Assembly (NCBI RefSeq): GCF_000183135.1
Contig: NC_014734.1
Coordinates: 372,001-436,000, forward strand
DNA: 64,000 bases
Direction of reading: 5' to 3'
Source of the DNA: Paludibacter propionicigenes WB4
GTDB taxonomy: Bacteria > Bacteroidota > Bacteroidia > Bacteroidales > Paludibacteraceae
Shown: positions 1-6,406 of the stretch, one piece after another
Position numbering within the stretch: the stretch's first letter is position 1
Layout of the letters: each line of letters starts with the position of its first letter
The notes under the pieces: model-generated
Database searches by the model: none
Told to the model about the DNA's origin: nothing
The model's input: only the letters and a program-made list of their open reading frames with translations
Program-made: the position numbers and the translations under genes

Positions 1-560
1 CCAATCAGGACGGTGCTGTTCGTCTACTCGGATTCTTTACTACAGGCAATATGGGTAACTACCGGCAAAGCATTGCTCAGAACCCTGTAAATCCTACTAT
101 CCAATCGGTAGAGAAATACGGAAATACTAAATATGGTTTTGGGATTAATGCCGAACAGAATATAACCAACGATTTAGGATGCTTTTTCAAGGCGAGCTGG
201 AACGATGGAAACAATGAAACCTGGGTGTTTACTGAAATAGACCGCAGTGCAAGCGCCGGACTATCCATGACCGGCGATAGATGGAAGCGTAAGAATGATA
301 ATGTGGGACTTGCCGTAGTTGTTTCAGGCATTTCGAAAGCACATCAGGATTATTTGCAGGCAGGCGGCAGGGGTTTTATGCTGGGCGATGGTAATCTGAA
401 TTACGGATTGGAGCAGCTGGCCGAAATCTATTATTCGTTTGCATTAACTCCCGCTATGTCCCTGAGCGGAACATATCAACTGGTACTAAATCCCGGTTAT
501 AACAAAGACAGGCAAGGACCGGTGAATGTGTTCTCTGCACGTTTGCACATTCGGATATAA
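1..560 (+). CDS. OprB-family carbohydrate-selective porin, C-terminal part
   Basis: This is the 3' end of a gene that enters from outside the window. The reading frame is open from base 3 (NQDGAVRLLGFF) to the TAA at 558-560, so the ATG at 51 is internal. The visible ~185 residues contain features of the OprB porin family: an 'AVRLLGF' strand, an 'MGNY' motif, a late 'EIYYSFAL' strand, the segment 'YQLVLNPGYN', and a terminal 'ARLHIRI' strand ending in an aromatic-free beta-signal. OprB-type porins are 16-stranded outer-membrane channels that pass sugars by diffusion. The substrate cannot be read from this fragment. No terminator hairpin with a T-run is evident. A tandem repeat array begins about 55 bp downstream. 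Confidence 0.8.
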   Translation, partial: NQDGAVRLLGFFTTGNMGNYRQSIAQNPVNPTIQSVEKYGNTKYGFGINAEQNITNDLGCFFKASWNDGNNETWVFTEIDRSASAGLSMTGDRWKRKNDNVGLAVVVSGISKAHQDYLQAGGRGFMLGDGNLNYGLEQLAEIYYSFALTPAMSLSGTYQLVLNPGYNKDRQGPVNVFSARLHIRI

Positions 561-615
561 GTACACTGTTTATTGAATAGACCCGACCTATTTGTAGTAG
601 GGTTCCAAGCATTTT

Positions 616-950
616 TTGGAAGGTAACAAATTTCGTTTAGACGGCAACAAAATATTTTTGTTGCCGTTTTCTTTTCGTTTGGAAGGGTCCAAACAATTTT
701 TAGACGGCAACAAATTTCGTTTGGACGGCAACAAAATATTTTTAGACCCGTCTAATTTTCATTTGGAAGGGTCTAAACAATTTTTAGAAGGCAACAAATT
801 TCGTTTGGACGGCAACAAAATATTTTTAGACTCGTCTAATTTTCGTTTGGAAGGGTCCAAACAATTTTTGGACGGCAACAAATTTCGTTTGGAAGGCAAC
901 AAAATATTCTTGGACCCGTCTAATTTTCGTTTGGAAGGGTCTAAAAAACC
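616..950. repeat. Tandem array, 84-bp period built of 42- and 21-bp subunits
   Basis: The phrase GGCAACAAATTTCGTTT (first copy GGTAAC...) starts at 622, 706, 790 and 874, giving an exact 84-bp period over about four copies. Each 84-bp unit splits into two related 42-bp halves, both with TTCGTTTGGA at the same offset. These split again into 21-bp quasi-units that often start GGCAACAAA and end GAC. Many subunits contain a dyad such as TTAGACCCGTCTAA. Because 84 and 21 are multiples of three, the array is open in one forward frame (616-1017, from a TTG) and reads as heptapeptides F-x-L-D/E-G-N/S-K. There is no ATG and no convincing ribosome site, so I treat it as non-coding repeat DNA downstream of the porin gene. 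Confidence 0.85.
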
Positions 951-1057
951 GTGTGTAGAGCAAGAATGTGTGTTGCTGACCAGTAAGTATCTCTCTCCTC
1001 CTTGTTGGATAATTTAAATATCTAATAAGAAATTAATTGTCATTTAAATTATATTAA

Positions 1058-1065
1058 TATCTTTG
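1058..1065 (+). promoter_or_regulatory. Bacteroidota -7 element upstream of the cassette array
   Basis: TATCTTTG matches the Bacteroidota -7 consensus TAnnTTTG. It lies about 90 bp upstream of the first cassette boundary and points into the array, which is the position expected for a cassette promoter (Pc). The -33 element is weak. A 16-codon open frame (1089-1139, MGNNMTGLYSC...) follows but is not supported by a good ribosome site. Confidence 0.45.
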
Positions 1066-1140
1066 CAATACGAATTCGTTAACAAGAAATGGGTAATAAT
1101 ATGACCGGATTATATTCCTGTATGCGAATAAGCAGTTAGC

Positions 1141-1157
1141 ATAGCGAATTGTTAGGT
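1141..1157 (+). other. Left boundary of cassette array, attI/attC-like core GTTAGGT
   Basis: The sequence ATAGC-gaatt-GTTAGGT resembles the right arm of the attC-like sites downstream (ATAGC-ctcggtc-GTTA). It contains GTTAGGT, a full match to the integron R' core consensus GTTRRRY. Gene 1 of the array starts 20 bp later. It could be an attI remnant or the right half of a lost attC. No integrase gene is next to it. Confidence 0.4.
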
Positions 1158-1176
1158 GTAATTAAAAAAAAACAGT

Positions 1177-2094
1177 ATGACAAATAAACTGGTATTAATG
1201 ATATTTCTTATGCTGTCTTTGTTTGATTTAAAGGGAACCAATTTAAACTCAAAACAAAAACAAGATTCAATTATTGAAATTGATATTGAAGTTCAGCATC
1301 CATATATTGACAATATTGTTAGTGAATTAAAAACACTTAGTCTTCCTGATTTAAATGTAGTCTATAAAAACGACTCAATCGTAAGAATAACTTTTGTTCC
1401 CATATTTAAATCTAAACAACTGAAAAATATTTTAAGAAATGCAAGTATATATTTTCTTGATACTTATGAAGTTGAAGTGTTGACAAAGTCGTCAATCTTT
1501 AGTGTTTTTAGACAATATGGTATAAACGAAATACAATCTGGGAATTCTCATGTTGGAGACTTTGCAATTAGTGACACTTTGTTAATAAACAATTCTTTGA
1601 AAAAGAAAGATAACATAAAAGGACTACCTTCTGACTTAATTTTTGCATGGTGCAACACGTTAAAAAAAGATTCAATTGCATTATTTCTGATAAATAAGAA
1701 CAAAACGAGAAATAAACTGGACGAACAAAATTTTACAAATCTATCTATTGAGAAAAGCGTAACCAATATTGCTATAGAATTTGATAAAAATTGGAAACCG
1801 ACTAAATGGGAGAAGAGAGCAAATTATATAGTAAATTTCAAATTAGATAATTATGGCACCAAACAGTTTTATAATCTGACAAAGAATAATATAGGTAATC
1901 GCATTGCATTCAGTATTAACAATAAAATAATTAGCGTTCCACAAATAAATAGTACAATTGAAAAGGGCGAAGTTACAATGTCATTGACAGGAAAACAAGA
2001 TTTGAAAGAGCTATTTAAGGAATTGTTATTTAGTAGATATAACAGGCAGAAAGTTCATATAAAAGGAATTGAATATAAACAAACGACCACATAA
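1177..2094 (+). CDS. Secreted protein with SecD-type P1-head-like domain (cassette gene 1)
   Basis: The 305-residue product begins with a hydrophobic signal-like segment (residues ~5-20). Its last ~80 residues resemble the P1 head subdomain of the SecD/SecDF translocase subunit: 'NYGTKQFYNLT' corresponds to the family's E-G-A-x-x-F-x-x-x-T, followed by 'NIGNRIAFSIN', 'KIISVPQIN', and an 'LTGKQDLKEL' segment like the family's ITG...EA..L. The SecD membrane segments are absent, so this is a detached periplasmic domain and not a working SecD. The middle region is unassigned. The TAA stop at 2092-2094 lies inside the TAAC core of the following attC-like site, as in compact cassettes. The gene is very A+T-rich compared with the chromosomal genes around it. 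Confidence 0.65.
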   Translation: MTNKLVLMIFLMLSLFDLKGTNLNSKQKQDSIIEIDIEVQHPYIDNIVSELKTLSLPDLNVVYKNDSIVRITFVPIFKSKQLKNILRNASIYFLDTYEVEVLTKSSIFSVFRQYGINEIQSGNSHVGDFAISDTLLINNSLKKKDNIKGLPSDLIFAWCNTLKKDSIALFLINKNKTRNKLDEQNFTNLSIEKSVTNIAIEFDKNWKPTKWEKRANYIVNFKLDNYGTKQFYNLTKNNIGNRIAFSINNKIISVPQINSTIEKGEVTMSLTGKQDLKELFKELLFSRYNRQKVHIKGIEYKQTTT

Positions 2095-2262
2095 CACACG
2101 CTTTTGTTCATTGGCTGGCTGACGTGCATTCCTGCGGTTTTGCTCCTGCTTGCCACAGGCAAGCCCGCATTAGCTTCGCTGATTTTCAATTCACTTTGTC
2201 GTTCCACGACAGCGAATGCTTTCGCAAACCGCCAAATGCCCATAGCCTCGGTCATTAGCGGC
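2089..2262 (+). repeat. attC-like recombination site 1
   Basis: An imperfect palindrome of about 174 bp between cassette genes 1 and 2. The left arm starts TAACACACG at 2092. The right arm ends GCCTCGGTCATTAGCG at 2245-2260. The arms pair as TAA(C)-3 nt-CG, then again through CATTGGC against GCCAAATG, which resembles the R box, unpaired spacer and L box of integron attC hairpins. An inner hairpin CTTGCC-aca-GGCAAG sits in the middle. The right core reads ATTAGCG, so its G has mutated to A. The block TTCATTGGCTGGCTGACGTG is shared with the other sites. Confidence 0.6.
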
Positions 2263-2336
2263 AGTTATTAAAAAAGAAAAAAGAACATCGATGACTTTCT
2301 TATTTCACGACTCAAAACTTATAAATAAGAAGAAAT

Positions 2337-2870
2337 ATGAACATGAAAACAACAACTATTTGCATTCTATTATTTGTTATAACCTCTTGTAGACAGACAG
2401 AAAACAAAAAACAACATATTGCAAACGACAAGGACTTCACAGAAAAATCAGTCGAACAAATCACTCTAGGAACAATTGATTTTAAGACTATTTTATCTTC
2501 TGAGATAGCTGACACGTCAAAACTGTTTGAAATTAAAAGTGACGGAATCTTTTTTATTCAATCGACAGATGCTGAATGCGACTCTATGCAGAAAGCAGAC
2601 GAGCAAGCTTATGAAAGCTTTTCAGAAAATACGAACAATGCTTCAATGAGTGCTGGTGAGCTATTGACCAACATGAAAATTAAACAATATTGGTCGAACA
2701 AGAGATTTGTTAAGTTCGAATTAAATGGAAAAGAATATTTTATCGACACTAGGAAAAATGAGAATATAAGAATCGGTAGGTGTATCTTGTTTCGAAAAGC
2801 GACAAAGCCAATGATTATTGATACTGAGTTGTTAACAGAAGAACTAGTGAAAAACTATTACCAGAAATAA
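2337..2870 (+). CDS. Hypothetical lipoprotein (cassette gene 2)
   Basis: The 177-residue product has a lipoprotein signal: a short basic start, the hydrophobic run 'TICILLFVI' and the lipobox 'ITSC' with Cys at about residue 18, followed by a charged linker. The rest is a small soluble domain with many Lys, Glu and Asp residues. I do not recognise a family. Two start codons are possible (2337 and 2343). The first follows an AAGAAG-rich stretch and is kept. The gene is flanked on both sides by attC-like repeats and reads in the same direction as its neighbours, so it is best understood as the payload of a mobile cassette. It would be an envelope lipoprotein on the periplasmic or outer-membrane side. 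Confidence 0.6.
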   Translation: MNMKTTTICILLFVITSCRQTENKKQHIANDKDFTEKSVEQITLGTIDFKTILSSEIADTSKLFEIKSDGIFFIQSTDAECDSMQKADEQAYESFSENTNNASMSAGELLTNMKIKQYWSNKRFVKFELNGKEYFIDTRKNENIRIGRCILFRKATKPMIIDTELLTEELVKNYYQK

Positions 2871-2875
2871 CTAGC

Positions 2876-2973
2876 CCATAACACACGCTCTATGTTCATT
2901 GGCTGGCTAACGTGCATTCCGGCAGTTTTGCTCCTGCAAACCGCCAAATGCCAATAGCTTCGGTTGTTAGCTG
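2876..2973 (+). repeat. attC-like recombination site 2
   Basis: A 98-bp site between cassette genes 2 and 3, and the clearest of the set. The left arm is TAACACACGCTCTATG (from 2879). The right arm is AATAGCTTCGGTTGTTAGCT (ending 2972). When one arm is reverse-complemented the two align as TAAC-3 nt-CG-2 nt-CTAT-3 nt-CATTGGC, that is, two box pairs separated by a three-base unpaired spacer as in attC sites. The right core GTTAGCT differs from the consensus GTTRRRY at one position. Confidence 0.65.
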
Positions 2974-2995
2974 CAAGGCAAAAAAACAAAACATT

Positions 2996-3979
2996 ATGGA
3001 AAAAGTGATTTTTGATACAAATGCATATAGATATCTGACATCAGACAAAAATTTTTCGGAATTAAAAGTTGACGTTGAAAATTTCAAATCAATTGAGAAA
3101 AGAGAAAACATATCTGCATTAATGCATCCAATTGTTATTAAGGAATTACTTTACCACGTTGCTGGAAAAAGAGATAAGATGCATAGAAAAGCAATTAAAG
3201 CGTTGAAAGCTATGTTTATTCATTGTGGTGACTCAAAAGAATTCTCTATTCTGGCTGACTTTGATTTACAGATGAACTATTATTTCTATAATGTAAGAGA
3301 TACGAAAAGAGAAAGTATTGACATCCAATTAGGTGAAATTGTAGCAGCTATAGCGCAACAACCAATTGAAAAAGTATTACGAAAATACCAGTTTAACTTG
3401 AAACAAATAAGAGACCAAGTAAACGAAACAGAATTATTTTTCAAAAATTTACTCAAAGGACTTATAGCGGAAATTGATCCAACTGCAAAAGACTGGACAG
3501 TATTTGAAAATGATGTAAATATGCGAAACAAAGCGTTAAAGTATTTTAATTCTGATGAAGTGGAAGATGAAATTTCAATGGGTTATATATTGCAAATGCA
3601 TGAAAATCTTATAAGTAAAGGTTTAATTGTACAAGAAAGCCAAGAACAACTTTTAATAAAATCAAAGGTCTTCAAGAAAATATATAAAGCTCCTATACAA
3701 CTTTACAAAGAAGTACTAAAGAAGTTTATTCAGCCAAACTTCAATTTTGAGGAAAGAAATAGGGAAAATTTCATTTGGGACATTCATTTAATGTTTTTAG
3801 TTGGAGATTTTATTGAACCTGAAACAAATTCCCGAATTTACTTTGTGACGTCTGATCGTGAGATAAAAAACGCTGCAAGCAAGAGTGGATTTTCAACTAA
3901 TGTATTCACTTATCCAGAATATATTGAATATATCACTAGACGTAAGACTAATTTAAATCAACAAAGCACGACCGCCTAA
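2996..3979 (+). CDS. PIN-like domain nuclease (cassette gene 3)
   Basis: The start is placed at the ATG at 2996, 24 bp after the attC-like core. A longer in-frame start at 2912 would lie inside that repeat. The 327-residue product opens with 'VIFDTNAYRYL', the typical first strand and catalytic Asp of PIN-like nucleases. It closes with 'WDIHLMFLVGD' and 'IYFVTSDREIKNAA', which supply the later acidic residues of the fold. The central 200 residues are helical and family-specific. PIN domains are Mg-dependent RNases, often toxins of toxin-antitoxin pairs, but no antitoxin gene adjoins this one, and it is longer than a VapC toxin (~130 aa). Cassette-borne PIN proteins may act as stabilising or defence genes. 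That role is inference. The stop codon overlaps the next attC-like core. Confidence 0.65.
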   Translation: MEKVIFDTNAYRYLTSDKNFSELKVDVENFKSIEKRENISALMHPIVIKELLYHVAGKRDKMHRKAIKALKAMFIHCGDSKEFSILADFDLQMNYYFYNVRDTKRESIDIQLGEIVAAIAQQPIEKVLRKYQFNLKQIRDQVNETELFFKNLLKGLIAEIDPTAKDWTVFENDVNMRNKALKYFNSDEVEDEISMGYILQMHENLISKGLIVQESQEQLLIKSKVFKKIYKAPIQLYKEVLKKFIQPNFNFEERNRENFIWDIHLMFLVGDFIEPETNSRIYFVTSDREIKNAASKSGFSTNVFTYPEYIEYITRRKTNLNQQSTTA

Positions 3980-4086
3980 CACACGCTTGTTCATTGGCTG
4001 GCTGACGTGCATTCCGGCAGTTTTGTTCCCGCTTGCAGCAGGCAAGACCGCATACTGCCAAAAAATTATAGCCTCGGTCGTTATGG
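3974..4086 (+). repeat. attC-like recombination site 3
   Basis: A 113-bp site. Its left core GCCTAAC (3974-3980) is an exact match to the integron R'' consensus RYYYAAC. Its right end is GCCTCGGTCGTTATGG (4071-4086). The inner part folds through GGCAG/CTGCC and CTTGC-agcag-GCAAG. It shares TTCATTGGCTGGCTGACGTG with the other sites. It separates the PIN-like gene from the acetyltransferase gene. Confidence 0.65.
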
Positions 4087-4140
4087 GTAAGCGAAAAAAA
4101 CAAAGAAACAACGAATTTAGAAATCCAAAACAGTAAAGAG

Positions 4141-4773
4141 ATGACTGGACCAGACAAAGAAAAAGACTTTCCACTTGAGAACTATGACAGACTTTGCTTT
4201 CTGAAAAATATCGTCAAAAATCCAAACATAATTGTTGGTGAATATACCTATTATGACGATTTTGAAAATGTTGAGAACTTTGAGAAAAATGTAAAATATC
4301 ATTTTGACTTTATTGGCGACAAACTAATTATTGGCAAGTTTTGTATGATAGCTTCTGACGTGAAATTTATTATGAATGGAGCAAATCATTTGACAAACTC
4401 ATTGACAACATATCCTTTTGCGATTTTCGGAAACGGCTGGGAAAATGCAATGGACGGAAAGCAATATCCTCAAAAAGGTGACATAATCATAGGTAACGAT
4501 GTTTGGATTGGTTATAACGCAACAATTATGGCAGGCGTGACAATTGGGGACGGAGCAATTATTGCGACAAATTCAACTGTGATCAAAGATGTTGAACCAT
4601 ATTCAATCGTTGGCGGAAATCCTGCAATTGAGATTAAAAAAAGATTTTCAACAGAAGTAATTGAAAGGTTACGTAAACTAAAATGGTGGGAATGGGACAT
4701 AGAGAAAATAACAAAGAACATTCAAAATCTGACTGACTCCAACATTGACAAATTAGAAACAACAAATATATAG
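4141..4773 (+). CDS. Vat/CatB-type xenobiotic O-acetyltransferase (cassette gene 4)
   Basis: The 210-residue product is a left-handed beta-helix (hexapeptide repeat) acetyltransferase of the xenobiotic acyltransferase group. Visible landmarks are 'VGEYTYYDDFE', 'DKLIIGKFC', 'MNGANH' with the His that acts as catalytic base in Vat and CatB enzymes, 'IIIGNDVWIGYNATIM', 'VTIGDGAIIATNSTV' and 'PYSIVGGNPA'. The 'MNGANHLTN...TYPF' segment and the length (Vat ~210-219 aa) look closer to streptogramin A acetyltransferases than to CatB. These enzymes use acetyl-CoA to inactivate streptogramin A or chloramphenicol, but homologues with unknown natural substrates are common, so resistance is not proven. 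Its place as the last gene of a cassette array fits the known abundance of such acetyltransferases in integrons. Confidence 0.75.
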   Translation: MTGPDKEKDFPLENYDRLCFLKNIVKNPNIIVGEYTYYDDFENVENFEKNVKYHFDFIGDKLIIGKFCMIASDVKFIMNGANHLTNSLTTYPFAIFGNGWENAMDGKQYPQKGDIIIGNDVWIGYNATIMAGVTIGDGAIIATNSTVIKDVEPYSIVGGNPAIEIKKRFSTEVIERLRKLKWWEWDIEKITKNIQNLTDSNIDKLETTNI

Positions 4774-4783
4774 AAAATGAATC

Positions 4784-4832
4784 GCATAACCCCTAATACA
4801 CGCTTTTGTTCATTGGCTGGCTGACGTGCTTT
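4784..4832 (+). repeat. attC-like site 4, left half only
   Basis: CCTAATACACGCTTTTG followed by TTCATTGGCTGGCTGACGTG repeats the left arm of the preceding sites. The sequence then breaks off, and the convergent gene ending at 4840 begins. The central hairpin and right arm are missing. This is where the array has been cut off by deletion or decay. Confidence 0.6.
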
Positions 4833-4839
4833 TTGTTTG

Positions 4840-5211
4840 TTACCACTCTGTAGAAGTTGCTTTTACTTTTCTGTCCAGTTCTTCTTTCGATTTTGCCCGG
4901 ATAGTATCGTTGCGGTGTGTTCTGTGATTGAACAATACAAAGTACCACAGCAGGTAATTCGGGCTTCGGTGGTAAACCGGATAATACCGGTTGTTTACCA
5001 TTCTGTAACTGGGATTTCGGTGATAAAAGGATGCCGGTCTGATTACACGTACTCTGCCGACAGGACGTGTTACAACTTTAGGTGTATTACTGTGGGTTCT
5101 GAACCCAGAAGAACGAAAACTACGTCCCGACATGCGAAAGCCTCCGCGTGCAGAGCCGTTTAAAAAGAAGCAAAAGCAGAAAACGGAAAGCAGAAAAATG
5201 ATTCTTTTCAT
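4840..5211 (-). CDS. Small secreted Arg-rich hypothetical protein
   Basis: The 123-residue product starts MKRIIFLLSVFCFCFF, a clear signal peptide, followed by a Gly/Ser/Arg-rich stretch ('FRMSGRSFRSSGF') and a Tyr/His/Arg-rich C-terminal half. I recognise no domain. It would be exported to the periplasm or cell surface. Its stop codon lies at the broken end of the cassette array, so the C-terminus could in principle be affected by that junction. It reads towards the array and appears to be a single-gene unit. Confidence 0.55.
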   Translation of the reverse strand: MKRIIFLLSVFCFCFFLNGSARGGFRMSGRSFRSSGFRTHSNTPKVVTRPVGRVRVIRPASFYHRNPSYRMVNNRYYPVYHRSPNYLLWYFVLFNHRTHRNDTIRAKSKEELDRKVKATSTEW

Positions 5212-5242
5212 AAACCTAGTGTTGTAAGTAATTTAAACTGTA

Positions 5243-5416
5243 TAATGTCGTATTTCTTAATTCTTCCTCTTCCGTGGAAATTTGTGAAATTCGTGGTTTG
5301 TTGATTATTTAAACCACAAATTGCACGAACCAACGGTCAGCGGAGCTAATTATCACAAATTATTTCTTGAATTAATTTGTGGAAATATGAATTGTCACGA
5401 ATGAATATACGACATT
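5243..5416. repeat. Possible short inverted-repeat element (MITE/REP-like)
   Basis: AATGTCGTAT (5243-5252) and its exact reverse complement ATACGACATT (5407-5416) bound a 174-bp A+T-rich segment containing further short complementary words (GTGGTTT/AAACCAC around 5294-5324). It has no coding capacity and lies between two minus-strand genes. Confidence 0.4.
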
Positions 5417-5451
5417 TAATTGTTCGTTCTACTTAACTGCTTTTCAGCATT

Positions 5452-5877
5452 TTATTCTTCTATACTAAGCGCATATATCAGGGTGACAATAATGGGCAAG
5501 GTAATGATAATGGAAATAATCAGGGGCTTCCATATTTTTTTACGGGGATAAAGCTCAGCGTCATGGATGTAGTTTTTGAAAAAATACTCTGACAACACGT
5601 AACCTCCTACAAAATTGAACGCCATGGTGAGCGACGAAATAGATTTTTCGGGGATGTTAACCACGATAAAAGTGATAATGGTATAAACTACCGATGCTGA
5701 CAGCACAATGTTAGCTTCCTTCTTTTTACCGATATCACGCAGGTTTTGCATAAGCAATACCCCTCCGAAAATAGATGAGAAAAAAATTGAAAAACCCCAT
5801 ATCACTTTATGGGAGTAAATTTTGGGTTTATTGCCGTTGTTTAAAGTCTCTTTAAGCAACTCTTCTTGTCGTTTCAT
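5452..5877 (-). CDS. Small multi-spanning membrane protein, unknown function
   Basis: The 141-residue product has a charged N-terminal ~20 residues followed by four probable membrane segments: around 'VIWGFSIFFSSIFGGVLL', 'IVLSASVVYTIITFIVV', a middle segment at 'MAFNFVGGYVL', and 'PLIISIIITLPIIVTLIYAL' near the C-terminus. I do not recognise the family. It is likely an inner-membrane protein transcribed alone from the -7 element at 5942-5949. Nothing in the neighbourhood indicates a role. Confidence 0.6.
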   Translation of the reverse strand: MKRQEELLKETLNNGNKPKIYSHKVIWGFSIFFSSIFGGVLLMQNLRDIGKKKEANIVLSASVVYTIITFIVVNIPEKSISSLTMAFNFVGGYVLSEYFFKNYIHDAELYPRKKIWKPLIISIIITLPIIVTLIYALSIEE

Positions 5878-5941
5878 TACTAAATAACAGTTTGTTTTTT
5901 ATAGTTTTTTCCTTCGAAAAAAATCGTTTCAAACGATGCTG

Positions 5942-5949
5942 CAAATTTA
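5942..5949 (-). promoter_or_regulatory. -7 promoter element for the 5452-5877 gene
   Basis: CAAATTTA on the plus strand reads TAAATTTG on the minus strand, matching TAnnTTTG, 65 bp upstream of the start codon. The remaining sequence from 5950 to about 6370 contains no recognisable gene or strong hairpin. Confidence 0.45.
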
Positions 5950-6374
5950 CGAATTCTTTTAGTTTTAATTCTGTCAATCAGTGATTATTTACTGTTTAAT
6001 TTATTTGCCGATAATTATTGGGTAAATACTCAGCTTCTTTGTTGATTCGGGAACTAAACTTATTCAAGTATTTCTTGTTTGTTTATTCTGAATATCAATT
6101 TTTTTCGATGTTGATGTAAGATTTTTCGCTCTGTGTCGTCTTAATAATTGAACAGGTAGTTGGAACTTGAATCGATATACATAACCGAAAATCTATAATG
6201 ACGAATTTATAGGGGGTTATGCCAGATCTTCGTTCGATGCTATTAGTTGTAACAGTTTTCAATGCGCTGTATTTATTTAACTGTTTAATGAGTTAATACT
6301 TTGAAAGCAAAGACTATTTTTGCATTGACAAATTTTTAGAAATTTCTGTATTGATTTGAATTGATTGTATTTAT

Positions 6375-6382
6375 AATTTTGT
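6375..6382 (+). promoter_or_regulatory. -7 promoter element for the DUF5916 gene
   Basis: TAATTTTG matches TAnnTTTG and ends 24 bp before the ATG at 6407. A TTTG word at 6355-6358 may serve as the -33 element, although the spacing is a little short. Confidence 0.5.
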
Positions 6383-6406
6383 TAGATTAATCCTTTAAAT
6401 ATAACT

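Noticed and set aside
616-1017. Forward open frame through the 84-bp repeat array as a real protein
   Set aside because: It begins with TTG, has no ribosome site, and is a by-product of a repeat length divisible by three. Kept only as a finding.
2055-2255. Minus-strand open frames inside the attC-like repeats (also near 2896-3111 and 3948-4174)
   Set aside because: They arise because the repeats share sequence. They lack starts with context and the peptides only mirror the repeat.
1141-4832. Transposon or genomic island with transposase
   Set aside because: No transposase, resolvase or integrase motif is present. The repeats alternate with single genes and do not flank the block.
4837-5163. 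Plus-strand open frame opposite the small secreted protein
   Set aside because: The minus-strand frame has a clear signal peptide. The plus-strand frame is Cys-rich and has no start site context.
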